Source: Dyadobacter sp. CY323 | GTDB taxonomy: Bacteria > Bacteroidota > Bacteroidia > Cytophagales > Spirosomataceae | Direction of reading: 5' to 3' | DNA: 64,000 nucleotides | Assembly: GCF_021390245.1 (NCBI RefSeq) | Contig: NZ_JAJUXH010000024.1 | Span: forward strand, 62,001 to 126,000 | Shown: one piece after another, positions 35,577 to 44,367 of the stretch | Layout: each line of letters starts with the position of its first letter | Position numbering within the stretch: the first letter of the stretch is position 1 | The notes under the pieces: model-generated | The model's input: the letters and a program-made list of their open reading frames with translations, nothing else | Database searches by the model: none | Told to the model about the DNA's origin: nothing | Position numbers and translations under genes: made by a program

Positions 35577-35960
35577 ATGACAACTATATCCCGCAGCTTG
35601 TGCATTCTCTGCATTTTTGCATTGTTAGTACTATCTTCCTGTGCGTCCGTAAAGGTGAAAGAAGTAAGCCACGTGAATGCCAAACCAGGTGATTGTCAGC
35701 TGCCGGTTTTCAATACCGTCAATGAAGTGAATGGATCTTACGTGGTGTTGTGCGAGGTGGAAAGCATCACAGGATCTGCTTTGTATGTCAGGCGTTCTGC
35801 AAAAGCGGCTATCGACCGGGCGAGGCCAGCCGCCTGCCGCTGCGGTGCGGACGCGCTTCTGGTGATCAGCTCGGGAAGGACCAATTTAAAATTTTTCTCA
35901 TGGCGGCGCGGCGTGGCAACCGTTCAAGCCATTAAAACCAATCAAAGCGCCTCTCTTTAA
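35577..35960 (+). CDS. Small lipoprotein of unknown function
   Basis: 127 residues with a lipobox (FALLVLSSC). Mature part VNAKPGDCQLPVF, ALYVRRSAKAAIDRARPAACRCGADALLVIS: paired cysteines in a CxC arrangement and a GADAL segment like those of RcsF/DUF4156-type envelope lipoproteins, but I cannot assign it. It lies between SusD and the first GH43 gene; its stop is two bases before the GH43 start, so it is part of the operon. It may be a quality-control or anchoring lipoprotein. Confidence 0.7.
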   Translation: MTTISRSLCILCIFALLVLSSCASVKVKEVSHVNAKPGDCQLPVFNTVNEVNGSYVVLCEVESITGSALYVRRSAKAAIDRARPAACRCGADALLVISSGRTNLKFFSWRRGVATVQAIKTNQSASL

Positions 35961-35962
35961 CT

Positions 35963-37033
35963 ATGATTTTTCGCTCGCTTTACCGCATCATTTTTGCCTC
36001 GATCACTCCGCTTTTGTTCCTCAATGCGTCCTGCAAAAAGGAAGCACAGGGGCCAAAGCCGGGTGAGCAGCAGGCAACTACATTCACAAATCCATTGCTG
36101 ACTTCGGCGCCCGATCCTTTTGTTTTTCAGAAAGACACGACCTATTATTACCTGCATACACTGGGTAACCGCATTCAGATATGGAAAACAAACAAAATGA
36201 GCCGTTTGAAGGATGCTGCGCCGGTTACTGTTTTCACTGCGCCGGCATCCGGCGGAAATTCCAGGGATATCTGGGCCCCGGAGCTGTTTTTTCTCAATGG
36301 CAAATGGTACATCTACTACACCGGCTCGGATGGAAATGATCGGGAGCACCGGATGTGGGTCCTGGAAAACGCAAATGCGGACCCCACGCAGGGAACCTGG
36401 ACCGACAAGGGTAAGCTCACTACTCAGCCAGCCGATCTCTGGTCGATCGATGCGACTGTATTTCAGCGGGATACCAGCCTTTTTCTAATCTGGTCGGGGA
36501 GGCCATTTGCGGGTGGAACGACTGATTTAACCCAAAACCTTTACATCTCGCGAATGAGCAATCCTTTCACACTTACCGGCCCGACTGTACTCATTTCCAC
36601 GCCGCAGTATGATTGGGAAAAACGCGGATTTGGGGTAAATGAAGGTCCCGAGATCCTGCGTAATGCGGCCGGGCAGGATTTTCTGGTGTTTTCGGGAAGC
36701 TATTGCGGGGATGACCGCTACTCGTTGGGAATAATGAGCCTGAAAGCAGGCAGCGATCCGTTGGACGCAAAGAGTTGGAACAAGGTGGCGACACCGGTTT
36801 TTACAGGTCTGGCGTCGGCAAATGCATTTGGTGCGGGACATAATGGTTTTTTCAAATCCAGGGATGGAAAAGAAGACTGGATTATCTACCACGCAAATTC
36901 GTCTGCCGGCCAGGGTTGCGGCAATTCGCGGAACGTAAGAATGCAAAAATTCACCTGGACTGCCGACGGTTTGCCCAGCTTTGGCGAGCCGGTTTCGACG
37001 GGACAAGCGATCGCGGTGCCATCAGGTGAGTAG
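35963..37033 (+). CDS. GH43 family arabinosidase/xylosidase-like lipoprotein
   Basis: Five-bladed-propeller glycosidase of 356 residues with a lipobox at Cys24 (LFLNASC). Putative catalytic residues: base Asp51 (SAPDPF), pKa modulator Asp163 (WSIDATV) and acid Glu227 (GVNEGPEIL). RDIWAPELFFLNGKWYIYYTGS is a family signature. Single domain. Acts at the cell surface or in the periplasm on arabinose or xylose side chains. Starts two bases after the preceding lipoprotein stop. Confidence 0.9.
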   Translation: MIFRSLYRIIFASITPLLFLNASCKKEAQGPKPGEQQATTFTNPLLTSAPDPFVFQKDTTYYYLHTLGNRIQIWKTNKMSRLKDAAPVTVFTAPASGGNSRDIWAPELFFLNGKWYIYYTGSDGNDREHRMWVLENANADPTQGTWTDKGKLTTQPADLWSIDATVFQRDTSLFLIWSGRPFAGGTTDLTQNLYISRMSNPFTLTGPTVLISTPQYDWEKRGFGVNEGPEILRNAAGQDFLVFSGSYCGDDRYSLGIMSLKAGSDPLDAKSWNKVATPVFTGLASANAFGAGHNGFFKSRDGKEDWIIYHANSSAGQGCGNSRNVRMQKFTWTADGLPSFGEPVSTGQAIAVPSGE

Positions 37034-37083
37034 CTGTTTAGCTATATTTAGGAGTTAAAAAGCATTCACATTAAGACCGATTT

Positions 37084-38571
37084 ATGAAGAGATTGAGCAT
37101 CAGTTTGTTGCTGGTAACATTATTTCAACTTGCAAATGCGCAGCGCGCGGTGGTTCACGGAGATTTTGCCGATCCGTCTGTGATAAAAGTAGGGGACACG
37201 TATTATTCTTCGGCTACGAGTTCCAATTGGGCGCCTGCATTTCCGATAATGAGATCCACAGACCTTAAAAACTGGCAGCAGACAGGTTCTATTTTTCCTG
37301 ATCTGACATCCTGGGCAGATTTTTACTACTGGGCACCTGAGCTCAGCTATGAAAACGGGAAAGTGTACGCCTATTACACCGCACACAAAAAAGGAGGAAA
37401 CCTGTGCGTGGGAGTAGCGAGTGCCGATTCGCCCGAAGGTCCGTTTAAAGACCATGGCCCGCTGGTTTGTCAGGAGGTTGGGTCTATTGATGGATTCCCG
37501 GTCCGTGACGAAAACAACAAGCTGCATTTGATCTGGAAAGAAGATGGTAACAGCGTAAACAAGCCGACCCCGATCTGGATCCAGCCTATGAACGAGGAAA
37601 GAACTGCACTGACTGGCAAGAAAAGGGAGCTTTTCAGAAATGATACCCGCTGGGAAGCGAACTTGGTGGAAGGTGTTTCGGTGATCAAAAACAATGGGTA
37701 TTTCTATGCGATCTACGCGGCGGCAGGCTGCTGCGGCCCCGGTTGCACGTACGCGACCGGTATCGCGAGATCGAAAAAACTAATGGGCCCGTGGGAGAAA
37801 TACACAGGAAACCCGATCCTGACCGGGCGTAGCGACTGGATGTGCCCGGGACATGGAACCGCGATTACGCATCAGGGGAAAAACTATTTTATGTACCACG
37901 CGTATGATCGCGCATCGAACAAATACACCGGCCGCCAAGCACTCATTCAAGGATTTGAATTCACCGCCGACAACTGGATCCGGTTTACAGATGAATACCT
38001 TTCGCCGACAGATAGCAGCACAACCTATACTATTACCGATGATTTTGACAAAGACAAGCTGGATTTGCAATGGAGCTGGTCAGTTTTTAACAAACCGGCA
38101 TTTCAGCTGAAAGACGGCAGGATCGGAATGCAGCTGAATGATGACCGGGAAACCTTCATCGCCCGCAAAATCAACAGCCAGAATTACGAGGCGACGGTGG
38201 AAACCATTCCTGTAAAAAATGCGCTGACCGGCGTAGCTTTGATCGGGGACGACAAAAACCTGATCTACGCGGCGGCAAAGCAGGATAGTATCCGCATTAT
38301 GCTCATTAAAAACGGTGCAAAAAGCAGTCTGGGTACATTTCCGGTAGCAGCGACGGGAAAACACGTATTCTTGAAAATGAACGTCGAAAACAACACGGAA
38401 ATCCGTTTTTCTTACAGTCTTAATGGGTCTGACTTCACCGCATTGAACATCGCCAGCCCGGATATCACTTATCTGCCGCCGTGGGACCGGGCTGTACGCG
38501 CGGGCATTTTGGCCAAAGGCGTGCAGGGGGAAGTTGCGGTTGTGGAAGGATTTGTATTTAAAAGTAATTAG
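37084..38571 (+). CDS. GH43 family glycosidase with C-terminal beta-sandwich
   Basis: 495 residues with a signal peptide (LVTLFQLANAQ). The GH43 propeller occupies about 25-310 with Asp30 (DFADPSV), Asp136 (GSIDGFPV) and Glu196 (NLVEGVSV). A disulfide-prone cluster AAGCCGPGCTYATG lies in blade 4. Residues of about 315-495 (DDFDKDKLDLQWSWSVFNKPAFQL) form a concanavalin-like beta-sandwich common to arabinofuranosidase and xylosidase members. Last gene of the SusCD/GH43 operon, ending at a hairpin at 38581. Confidence 0.92.
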   Translation: MKRLSISLLLVTLFQLANAQRAVVHGDFADPSVIKVGDTYYSSATSSNWAPAFPIMRSTDLKNWQQTGSIFPDLTSWADFYYWAPELSYENGKVYAYYTAHKKGGNLCVGVASADSPEGPFKDHGPLVCQEVGSIDGFPVRDENNKLHLIWKEDGNSVNKPTPIWIQPMNEERTALTGKKRELFRNDTRWEANLVEGVSVIKNNGYFYAIYAAAGCCGPGCTYATGIARSKKLMGPWEKYTGNPILTGRSDWMCPGHGTAITHQGKNYFMYHAYDRASNKYTGRQALIQGFEFTADNWIRFTDEYLSPTDSSTTYTITDDFDKDKLDLQWSWSVFNKPAFQLKDGRIGMQLNDDRETFIARKINSQNYEATVETIPVKNALTGVALIGDDKNLIYAAAKQDSIRIMLIKNGAKSSLGTFPVAATGKHVFLKMNVENNTEIRFSYSLNGSDFTALNIASPDITYLPPWDRAVRAGILAKGVQGEVAVVEGFVFKSN

Positions 38572-38580
38572 CCATTAAAG

Positions 38581-38621
38581 CGGCTCGTCACCCGACAAAA
38601 TTTCGGCCGGGCGACGGGCCG
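38581..38621. terminator. Bidirectional hairpin between convergent genes
   Basis: 14-base arms 38581-38594 and 38608-38621 (CGGCTCGTCACCCG / CGGGCGACGGGCCG) pair with two G-T wobbles around a 13-base loop. It lies between the stops of two converging genes. No clear T run, so the call is moderate. Confidence 0.55.
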
Positions 38622-38626
38622 ACTTG

Positions 38627-38938
38627 CTAATCTGTACGGCCGAGCTCCTTTTTCATCTCGTACCAGACATCTATGTCATTCTCGTCTGCGTCCGTGTGAT
38701 TGGCTTTCAGATAGTTCAGAAATTCAAATTTTCTTTCGTCGGACTCGAGATAAAGACTGTCTTCGTTTCCGTCCGCCTTCACGAGATACTCGTAACCATC
38801 GTTGGTAACCTCTTTGGAAGTGTAAAATTTGCCGGACTGTTCAAAATTGCTGATTGAATTATACAGATCATATACATCTTCATTGCCTTCCAGAATCACA
38901 TCGGACAGCCAGGTTTCAAAGTTTGTTGTTTTTCCCAT
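38627..38938 (-). CDS. Small acidic hypothetical protein
   Basis: 103 residues from the ATG at 38938 (MGKTTNFETWLSDVILEGNED); a longer frame to 39082 adds 48 residues of unlikely composition. Strongly acidic, rich in Asp/Glu/Asn/Tyr (EDVYDLYNSISNFEQ, VKADGNEDSLYLESDERKFEFLNYL). No signal peptide or membrane helix. No family recognised. It stands between a sugar operon and the second sigma operon, on the opposite strand to both. Confidence 0.65.
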   Translation of the reverse strand: MGKTTNFETWLSDVILEGNEDVYDLYNSISNFEQSGKFYTSKEVTNDGYEYLVKADGNEDSLYLESDERKFEFLNYLKANHTDADENDIDVWYEMKKELGRTD

Positions 38939-39124
38939 TTCAGTATTTGTTTGATTAGCATCTGATCTTTTGTAATTGACCCGGCGATTAGTACAAAGAT
39001 CATACCGTGCTGCCGGCACCGCTGCTGGCATCCAAAAGCCCTTTTCCGCATTCTTGTTGACCCAATGGCATTGCAGTTCCATTATTGAACAATACCAAAA
39101 AAAAATTTTATTATTTCGAGTATA

Positions 39125-39150
39125 GGGAAAGATAGTGCAAACTTGTCTGT
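39125..39150 (+). promoter_or_regulatory. Possible ECF-type promoter before second sigma gene
   Basis: GGGAA (39125-39129), a 16-base spacer, TCTGT (39146-39150), 40 bases ahead of the ATG. It resembles the GGGAA/TTTC pairs of the first locus but does not share their 14-base context, so it may be chance. Confidence 0.3.
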
Positions 39151-39189
39151 GTTAAGTACCGAATTTACGGGGCAATTGAACATAGCGAT

Positions 39190-39855
39190 ATGGCAGATAT
39201 TTATCTGGATGGTTTAGACAACGCTCAATCCGGCCGGAAGGCGCCGCGGCTGGGCACGCCACACATCGAAACGGTGGTAACCGATGATGAGCTCCTGCTC
39301 CGTAACATGTTTCAGGAAGATTCACAGAAGGCATGCGCACTGTTGTTCAGAAGGTATTATGTGAATCTCTGCAACCATGCCGTCCGTTTTGTTCATTCCA
39401 AGGAGATTGCCGAAGATATCGTTTCGGAAGTGTTTGCGGGTTTTTGGCAGAACAGGGTTTTTGAACAAATCACAACGTCTTATCGCGCCTATCTCTATAA
39501 ATCTGTCAGGCACCGCTCCTATAATTATCTTAAGTGGCAGCTGAACAAGACCACATCACTGGATTTTGAAGACCTTACCGTGATTTCGCAGGATCTGAGT
39601 CCGGACGAAATACTCCATTACAGTGAACTTCATCACAGGGTTGAAACCATTATACAAAATCTCCCGCCCCAGTGCCGCCGCGCTTACTTACTTAAAAGGA
39701 TCGAGGGCAAAAAGTACGATGAAATAGCAAGTGAGTTGCAAATCAGCCCGAAAGCGGTGGAAGCACTTGTCAGCAGAGCTCTTGCCAGGCTGCGTAATGA
39801 GCTCAGAGGTGAGTGGTTTTTGGGCGGACTTCTTTTTTTCTACACACCATTTTGA
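39190..39855 (+). CDS. ECF sigma factor (second SusCD/FecR locus)
   Basis: Sigma-70 family protein of 221 residues. Region 2: CALLFRRYYVNLCNHAVRFV and EIAEDIVSEVFAGFWQNR; region 4: LPPQCRRAYLLKRIEGKKYDEIASELQISPKAVEALVSRALARL. Before region 2 there is an extra leader of about 30 residues. Like the first sigma it ends in a hydrophobic tail (WFLGGLLFFYTPF). fecR follows, separated by 50 bases from the stop to its ATG. Expected to activate the attached SusCD genes. Confidence 0.93.
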   Translation: MADIYLDGLDNAQSGRKAPRLGTPHIETVVTDDELLLRNMFQEDSQKACALLFRRYYVNLCNHAVRFVHSKEIAEDIVSEVFAGFWQNRVFEQITTSYRAYLYKSVRHRSYNYLKWQLNKTTSLDFEDLTVISQDLSPDEILHYSELHHRVETIIQNLPPQCRRAYLLKRIEGKKYDEIASELQISPKAVEALVSRALARLRNELRGEWFLGGLLFFYTPF

Positions 39856-39905
39856 TGGTCCGTCCCGCGGACTGTGCATTACCAACAGAAACGACATTTA
39901 ATACT

Positions 39906-40907
39906 ATGGAAAAGCCGGTGACGAAACGTCTGCTGTTCGATTTTTTCTCTGAGAAATCGACCGCAATGCAGCGAAAATTAATTGAAGAGTGGTTAGAAGA
40001 CGCTGCGAATCAGGAGTTGTACTATAAATATCTGGACGAATGGGAAAGTGAAAACCCGCAGTTTTTTCCGGACCTGGACCGGGCGATGCGAAGCTATCAG
40101 GTTCAGTTAACTGGTGCTGCAGGTGGCAGAGCCAGCACTGGGGTAACCGTCAAAATGCAAAGGATCCCATTGTTCAGGCGAAAGATATGGCGGCAAATGC
40201 TTGCAGCGGCCTGTGTTGTGATCGCAACCTGCTTTTTATTCAGAAAAGAACTGATGTATCAATCCTTAAATTCAGCAAGCGGGCATAGTGCCTCCTACCA
40301 GCTTTCAGACGGAACGACAGTACTGTTAAATGCCAATTCCACACTTTTGGTACCCCGTTTTGGTTTCGGGAGCGGTTCCAGGGAGGTGGAGCTGCAAGGT
40401 GAAGCCGATTTTAACGTCACCCACACCGGGTCCAACAACCGGTTTATTGTGAATATGGGCGACCATTACCGCATTGAAGTTCTGGGGACGCAATTTGTCG
40501 CTTATTCGCGCCGGGAAGAAAAACGCGTATTCCTGTCTCGGGGAAAGGTGAAGCTCCGGCTCCCGCAGGGAAAGCAGGTTTATATGAAACCGGGTAACCT
40601 GTTTACCTCGGGATCAAACGGCAGCTTCGATATGAGCGTGCCGGCCAAGCCACAGAAATATACCGCCTGGAAAGAACAACTGTTTTATTTCGACAACTCG
40701 ACGCTTTCCGAAGTTGCCCGGCAAATGAAAGAGCGGTTCGATGTTGATGTACGTATACCAGACACCGTTCTGGCCGAGCGCCGGATCGGGGGAATTTACC
40801 GGGCTGAACATCCCGACGACCTTTTTTCAATCTTATCCGAGCTTCTACTGATTGAAGTTATCCAGAATCAGGACCATGTTGAACTACATATCCAAAAAAA
40901 TCAATAA
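39906..40907 (+). CDS. FecR-type anti-sigma factor (second locus)
   Basis: 333 residues from the ATG at 39906; the open frame extends to 39813 inside the sigma gene, which is unlikely to be used. Cytoplasmic domain 1-96 (FFSEKSTAMQRKLIEEWL), membrane segment 97-112, FecR domain from about 125 (GHSASYQLSDGTTVLLNANSTLLV, VLGTQFVAYS, FLSRGKVKLRL) and C-terminal STN-like part at about 265-330 (STLSEVARQMKERFDVDVRI). Its stop is two bases before the SusC start. Confidence 0.93.
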   Translation: MEKPVTKRLLFDFFSEKSTAMQRKLIEEWLEDAANQELYYKYLDEWESENPQFFPDLDRAMRSYQVQLTGAAGGRASTGVTVKMQRIPLFRRKIWRQMLAAACVVIATCFLFRKELMYQSLNSASGHSASYQLSDGTTVLLNANSTLLVPRFGFGSGSREVELQGEADFNVTHTGSNNRFIVNMGDHYRIEVLGTQFVAYSRREEKRVFLSRGKVKLRLPQGKQVYMKPGNLFTSGSNGSFDMSVPAKPQKYTAWKEQLFYFDNSTLSEVARQMKERFDVDVRIPDTVLAERRIGGIYRAEHPDDLFSILSELLLIEVIQNQDHVELHIQKNQ

Positions 40908-40909
40908 CT

Positions 40910-43900
40910 ATGCTACAACCCTTATACCGTAACGCAGGACTATTATTGATGTCCTTCATGCTGCAGCAGATCTGCCTGTCGCAGAGCATCGCATATGTCG
41001 TGCAGACAAATGCCGGCAAGCCTGTCAAAAACCAGCACGCCAATGTAACGAAGTTGAAGGACGTGCTCATCGATCTGGGCAGGAAACATCAGGTAAGCAT
41101 TGTTTTTGAGGAGTCGACAGTCAACGGGATTTTCGTTGCCAATGGCGCTGACGTCGCGCAGAAACTGGAACGGCAGCTCGACGCGCTGCTAAAACCATAC
41201 GGGCTTGCTTACCGGAAAGCCGGAAAAGGAACGTATGTGATCGTTCGGAAGGAGACGGTGAAGCTATCGGACGCCGGTTCCATTCAAACACAAAATGATG
41301 CCCCGGTACCTGAAAGCAGCATGCTGCCAGGCCGGGAAGTTGCTACTGAAACGTCGCCCGCGCAACTTGTGGAAGAAAAAGTTACCGGGAAGGTTTTGGA
41401 TGAAAAAGGCATCGGCTTGCCAGGCGTTAGCGTCGTTCTGAAAGGCACCCAAAAAGGGACGATCACTGCCGCAAACGGAGGCTACGAAATGATGATTCCT
41501 GATAAAGACGCGATACTTATTTTCTCTTTCGTGGGATACCTGCCTCAGGAGGTCGAGGTCGGAGGTCGGTCGGTGCTGAATCTTACTTTGAAAACAGATA
41601 CCAAAAGCCTGGAAGAAGTGATCGTAGTGGGTTACGGAACTCAGATGCGCCGGGATGTTACCAGTGCGGTATCGTCGGTTTCGGAAGAAGACTTTAAAGG
41701 TCAGCCCGTTACGAGGGTGGATCAGGTGCTGCAGGGAAGGGTATCAGGCGTGCAGGTTACCAATTCGGGTGGCGCGCCGGGAGGCGAGGTGCGTATCAGG
41801 GTCAGAGGTGCCAATTCGCTCAGCGGGGATAATGATCCTTTGTATGTGGTTGATGGCTTTATCGGTGCCGATTTCACTACGGTCAATACCGAAGACATCG
41901 CCTCCATTGAGGTATTGAAAGATGCTTCTGCCACGTCGATCTACGGGAGCCGGGGCGCAAATGGGGTGATCATCATTACTACCAAAACAGGTAAAAAAGG
42001 AGAAATGAAGGTCGACCTCGGACTACGGTATTACAGCTCCAATGTCATTAAGAAATACAATACCATGAACGCCGCGGACTTTGCGCAGGTGGCGAACGAC
42101 CGCGTGCGGGCACTTTTACCAGCCGGCGGAACCTATGTTCCCAAGTTCACTGACGCGCAGATCGAAGGTTTCAGGAAAAGCGGCGGGACAGACTGGCAGG
42201 ACGAGATCTTCCGGACAGCACCCGGCAAGGAACTCCAGCTGACCTTATCCGGAGGAAACCAGAAAACGAGTTACCTCATTTCCGGTAATTTTCTTGATCA
42301 GGATGGTATTATTAAAAATACGGATTTTAAACGCTACTCGATACGCACAAATATTACTTCTGACCTGAGCGACAAGTTTTCTCTGCGGTTCAATTTCACC
42401 GGTACACGGAAGGAAAATCACAACACCAGTGGAACTTCCCAGCGGAGCGGCGCTCTTTCCCAGGCACTTGCCTGGGCGCCGACTACACCCGTCCGGGACG
42501 ATCGCGGCAATTACATTCTTTTTGATCCTACCAGTTCTTTGTTTTCCAATCCGGTCGCGATCATCAATGAAAACGAATACCGTTCCGAGAATACCAGCAT
42601 CAATATGATTGGCGGACTACGCTACGAGTTCATTCCGGGCCTTTCCCTCGACATCCAGGGCGGATTGAATTACCTCAATTCGCAGGGTAAGGCATTTCAG
42701 GGATACCCGTCGACGAGGACCTGGGCAACCGCGGGGCGATCTTCGGGAGAAAACATTACCTGGCAGAACACGAACACGCTCAATTATTCAAAAGTGTTGA
42801 ATGTGAGTCACAGGATCAACGTTACAGCGGTTTTTGAAACACAAAAATTCGTCGGCACCGGATTCAACGCCAATGTTTCCAATCTCACGTACCCGGCTCA
42901 ATCCTATAATAACCTGGCCCTGTCTGCCTCCGGCACGGTGGGATCGGGCTACTCGAGCTGGGGACTGCTCTCGGCACTGGGCAGGGTGAACTACTCCTAT
43001 AAAGATCGTTACCTTTTCTCGGCAACCGTACGGCGCGATGGTTCATCCAAATTTCAGGGCAGCAACAAGTACAGCACATTTCCATCCGTTTCGCTGGGAT
43101 GGCACCTTTCCGAGGAGCCATTTCTTGCGAACAAAGGAATAATCGATGACCTTAAACTCCGGACAAGCTGGGGGCTGACGGGTAATCAGGGAATCGGTTC
43201 ATACGGGACGCTTTCCAGCTATGTGACAAACCTGGATGACGCCGGGGTGGTTTTCAATGGTAATGGCGGGCCACTTGTGGCGGGTATCCTGCTGGGGAAC
43301 CCGGGCAATGTCAATCTTAAATGGGAAACCACTGAGCAGTTTAACCTGGGAGTGGATGTAGGGATTTTTAAAGGCAAGTTGAGGCTGACGGCGGATTATT
43401 TCGTGAAGAATACACGCGATTTGCTGATGCTGAGATCATTGCCCGGGTATGTGGGCGGTTATAACATTCAGTCCAACATCGGCGAAGTACAAAACAAGGG
43501 TTGGGAATTTGCACTCAATGCAACACCTGTCAGTTCGGGCAGCTTTGAATGGAACAGCACAATTAATCTTACAATCCTGAAAAACAAGATTGTGAACCTG
43601 GGCACAGAACGCGACACCATTCCGCTTGTTGAAAATGTACTGATACCGGGACAGCCCATGAATGCCTTTTGGGGATACAAATATCTGGGGACCTGGAAAG
43701 CCAGCCAGGCAGACGAAGCTGCATTGAGTGGACTGAAACCGGGTGATGCACGATACGAAGACCTGGATGGAAATGGCGTTTTGAACGAACGCGACCAGCA
43801 GGTACTTGGTAACGGCACACCAAAACTCTCGGTTGGCTTCAACAATACATTTACCTATAAAAACCTTTCACTGAATGTATTTTTTCAGGGATTAATGGGT

Positions 43901-44347
43901 TTCAAAAAATTGAACTACACCTATGCCAACGGTGTCATGGGCAGTACGGATGCGAAGGAAATAACGTTTGCTGACATCAAAGACCGTTACATTCCCGGCG
44001 TAAATGAAACCTCCGACATACCGGCTTTCAGCAGTGCTGCCAGCAACTCGCTGATCCAGACTTCCCGGTTTATTGAAAAAGGCGACTTTGTCCGCTTGAA
44101 AAACATCAGTCTTACCTACACGTTACCAAAGGCTTTGCTGAAAAATATAGCGGCTGTCCGGTTATTCGTCAGCGCTACCAACCTGCTGACTTTTACAAAA
44201 TACAAGGGGATTGATCCGGAAGCCAACTCCAATGCAGTGAGCGGGATAACCTGGCAGAATTTCGGGACGGACGTACAGCAGGGTATTGACTATGGTGCTT
44301 ACCCGAATTCAAAAACTTTTACCGGAGGCATAAACTTCTCTTTCTAA
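40910..44347 (+). CDS. SusC/RagA TonB-dependent receptor with STN domain (second sigma locus)
   Basis: 1145 residues. Signal peptide (LLLMSFMLQQICLSQS), STN domain at about 48-115 (VTKLKDVLIDLGRKHQVSIVF), carboxypeptidase-regulatory-like domain at about 160-235 (GKVLDEKGIGLPGVSVVLKG), plug (EVLKDASATSIYGSRGANGVI) and barrel ending GGINFSF. Starts two bases after FecR, so sigma/FecR/SusC/SusD form one unit. No hydrolase is attached, so the glycan or peptide must be processed by enzymes encoded elsewhere. Confidence 0.95.
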   Translation: MLQPLYRNAGLLLMSFMLQQICLSQSIAYVVQTNAGKPVKNQHANVTKLKDVLIDLGRKHQVSIVFEESTVNGIFVANGADVAQKLERQLDALLKPYGLAYRKAGKGTYVIVRKETVKLSDAGSIQTQNDAPVPESSMLPGREVATETSPAQLVEEKVTGKVLDEKGIGLPGVSVVLKGTQKGTITAANGGYEMMIPDKDAILIFSFVGYLPQEVEVGGRSVLNLTLKTDTKSLEEVIVVGYGTQMRRDVTSAVSSVSEEDFKGQPVTRVDQVLQGRVSGVQVTNSGGAPGGEVRIRVRGANSLSGDNDPLYVVDGFIGADFTTVNTEDIASIEVLKDASATSIYGSRGANGVIIITTKTGKKGEMKVDLGLRYYSSNVIKKYNTMNAADFAQVANDRVRALLPAGGTYVPKFTDAQIEGFRKSGGTDWQDEIFRTAPGKELQLTLSGGNQKTSYLISGNFLDQDGIIKNTDFKRYSIRTNITSDLSDKFSLRFNFTGTRKENHNTSGTSQRSGALSQALAWAPTTPVRDDRGNYILFDPTSSLFSNPVAIINENEYRSENTSINMIGGLRYEFIPGLSLDIQGGLNYLNSQGKAFQGYPSTRTWATAGRSSGENITWQNTNTLNYSKVLNVSHRINVTAVFETQKFVGTGFNANVSNLTYPAQSYNNLALSASGTVGSGYSSWGLLSALGRVNYSYKDRYLFSATVRRDGSSKFQGSNKYSTFPSVSLGWHLSEEPFLANKGIIDDLKLRTSWGLTGNQGIGSYGTLSSYVTNLDDAGVVFNGNGGPLVAGILLGNPGNVNLKWETTEQFNLGVDVGIFKGKLRLTADYFVKNTRDLLMLRSLPGYVGGYNIQSNIGEVQNKGWEFALNATPVSSGSFEWNSTINLTILKNKIVNLGTERDTIPLVENVLIPGQPMNAFWGYKYLGTWKASQADEAALSGLKPGDARYEDLDGNGVLNERDQQVLGNGTPKLSVGFNNTFTYKNLSLNVFFQGLMGFKKLNYTYANGVMGSTDAKEITFADIKDRYIPGVNETSDIPAFSSAASNSLIQTSRFIEKGDFVRLKNISLTYTLPKALLKNIAAVRLFVSATNLLTFTKYKGIDPEANSNAVSGITWQNFGTDVQQGIDYGAYPNSKTFTGGINFSF

Positions 44348-44367
44348 AATTTCAATGTACTACCATT

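Noticed and set aside
38581..38621. CRISPR-like or REP-type repeat
   Set aside because: Only one hairpin occurs; there are no repeated spacers, and it fits a terminator between convergent genes.
39813..39905. Extension of the second FecR gene into the sigma gene
   Set aside because: The extra 31 residues have no FecR similarity and overlap the end of the sigma gene; the ATG at 39906 gives a normal N-terminus.
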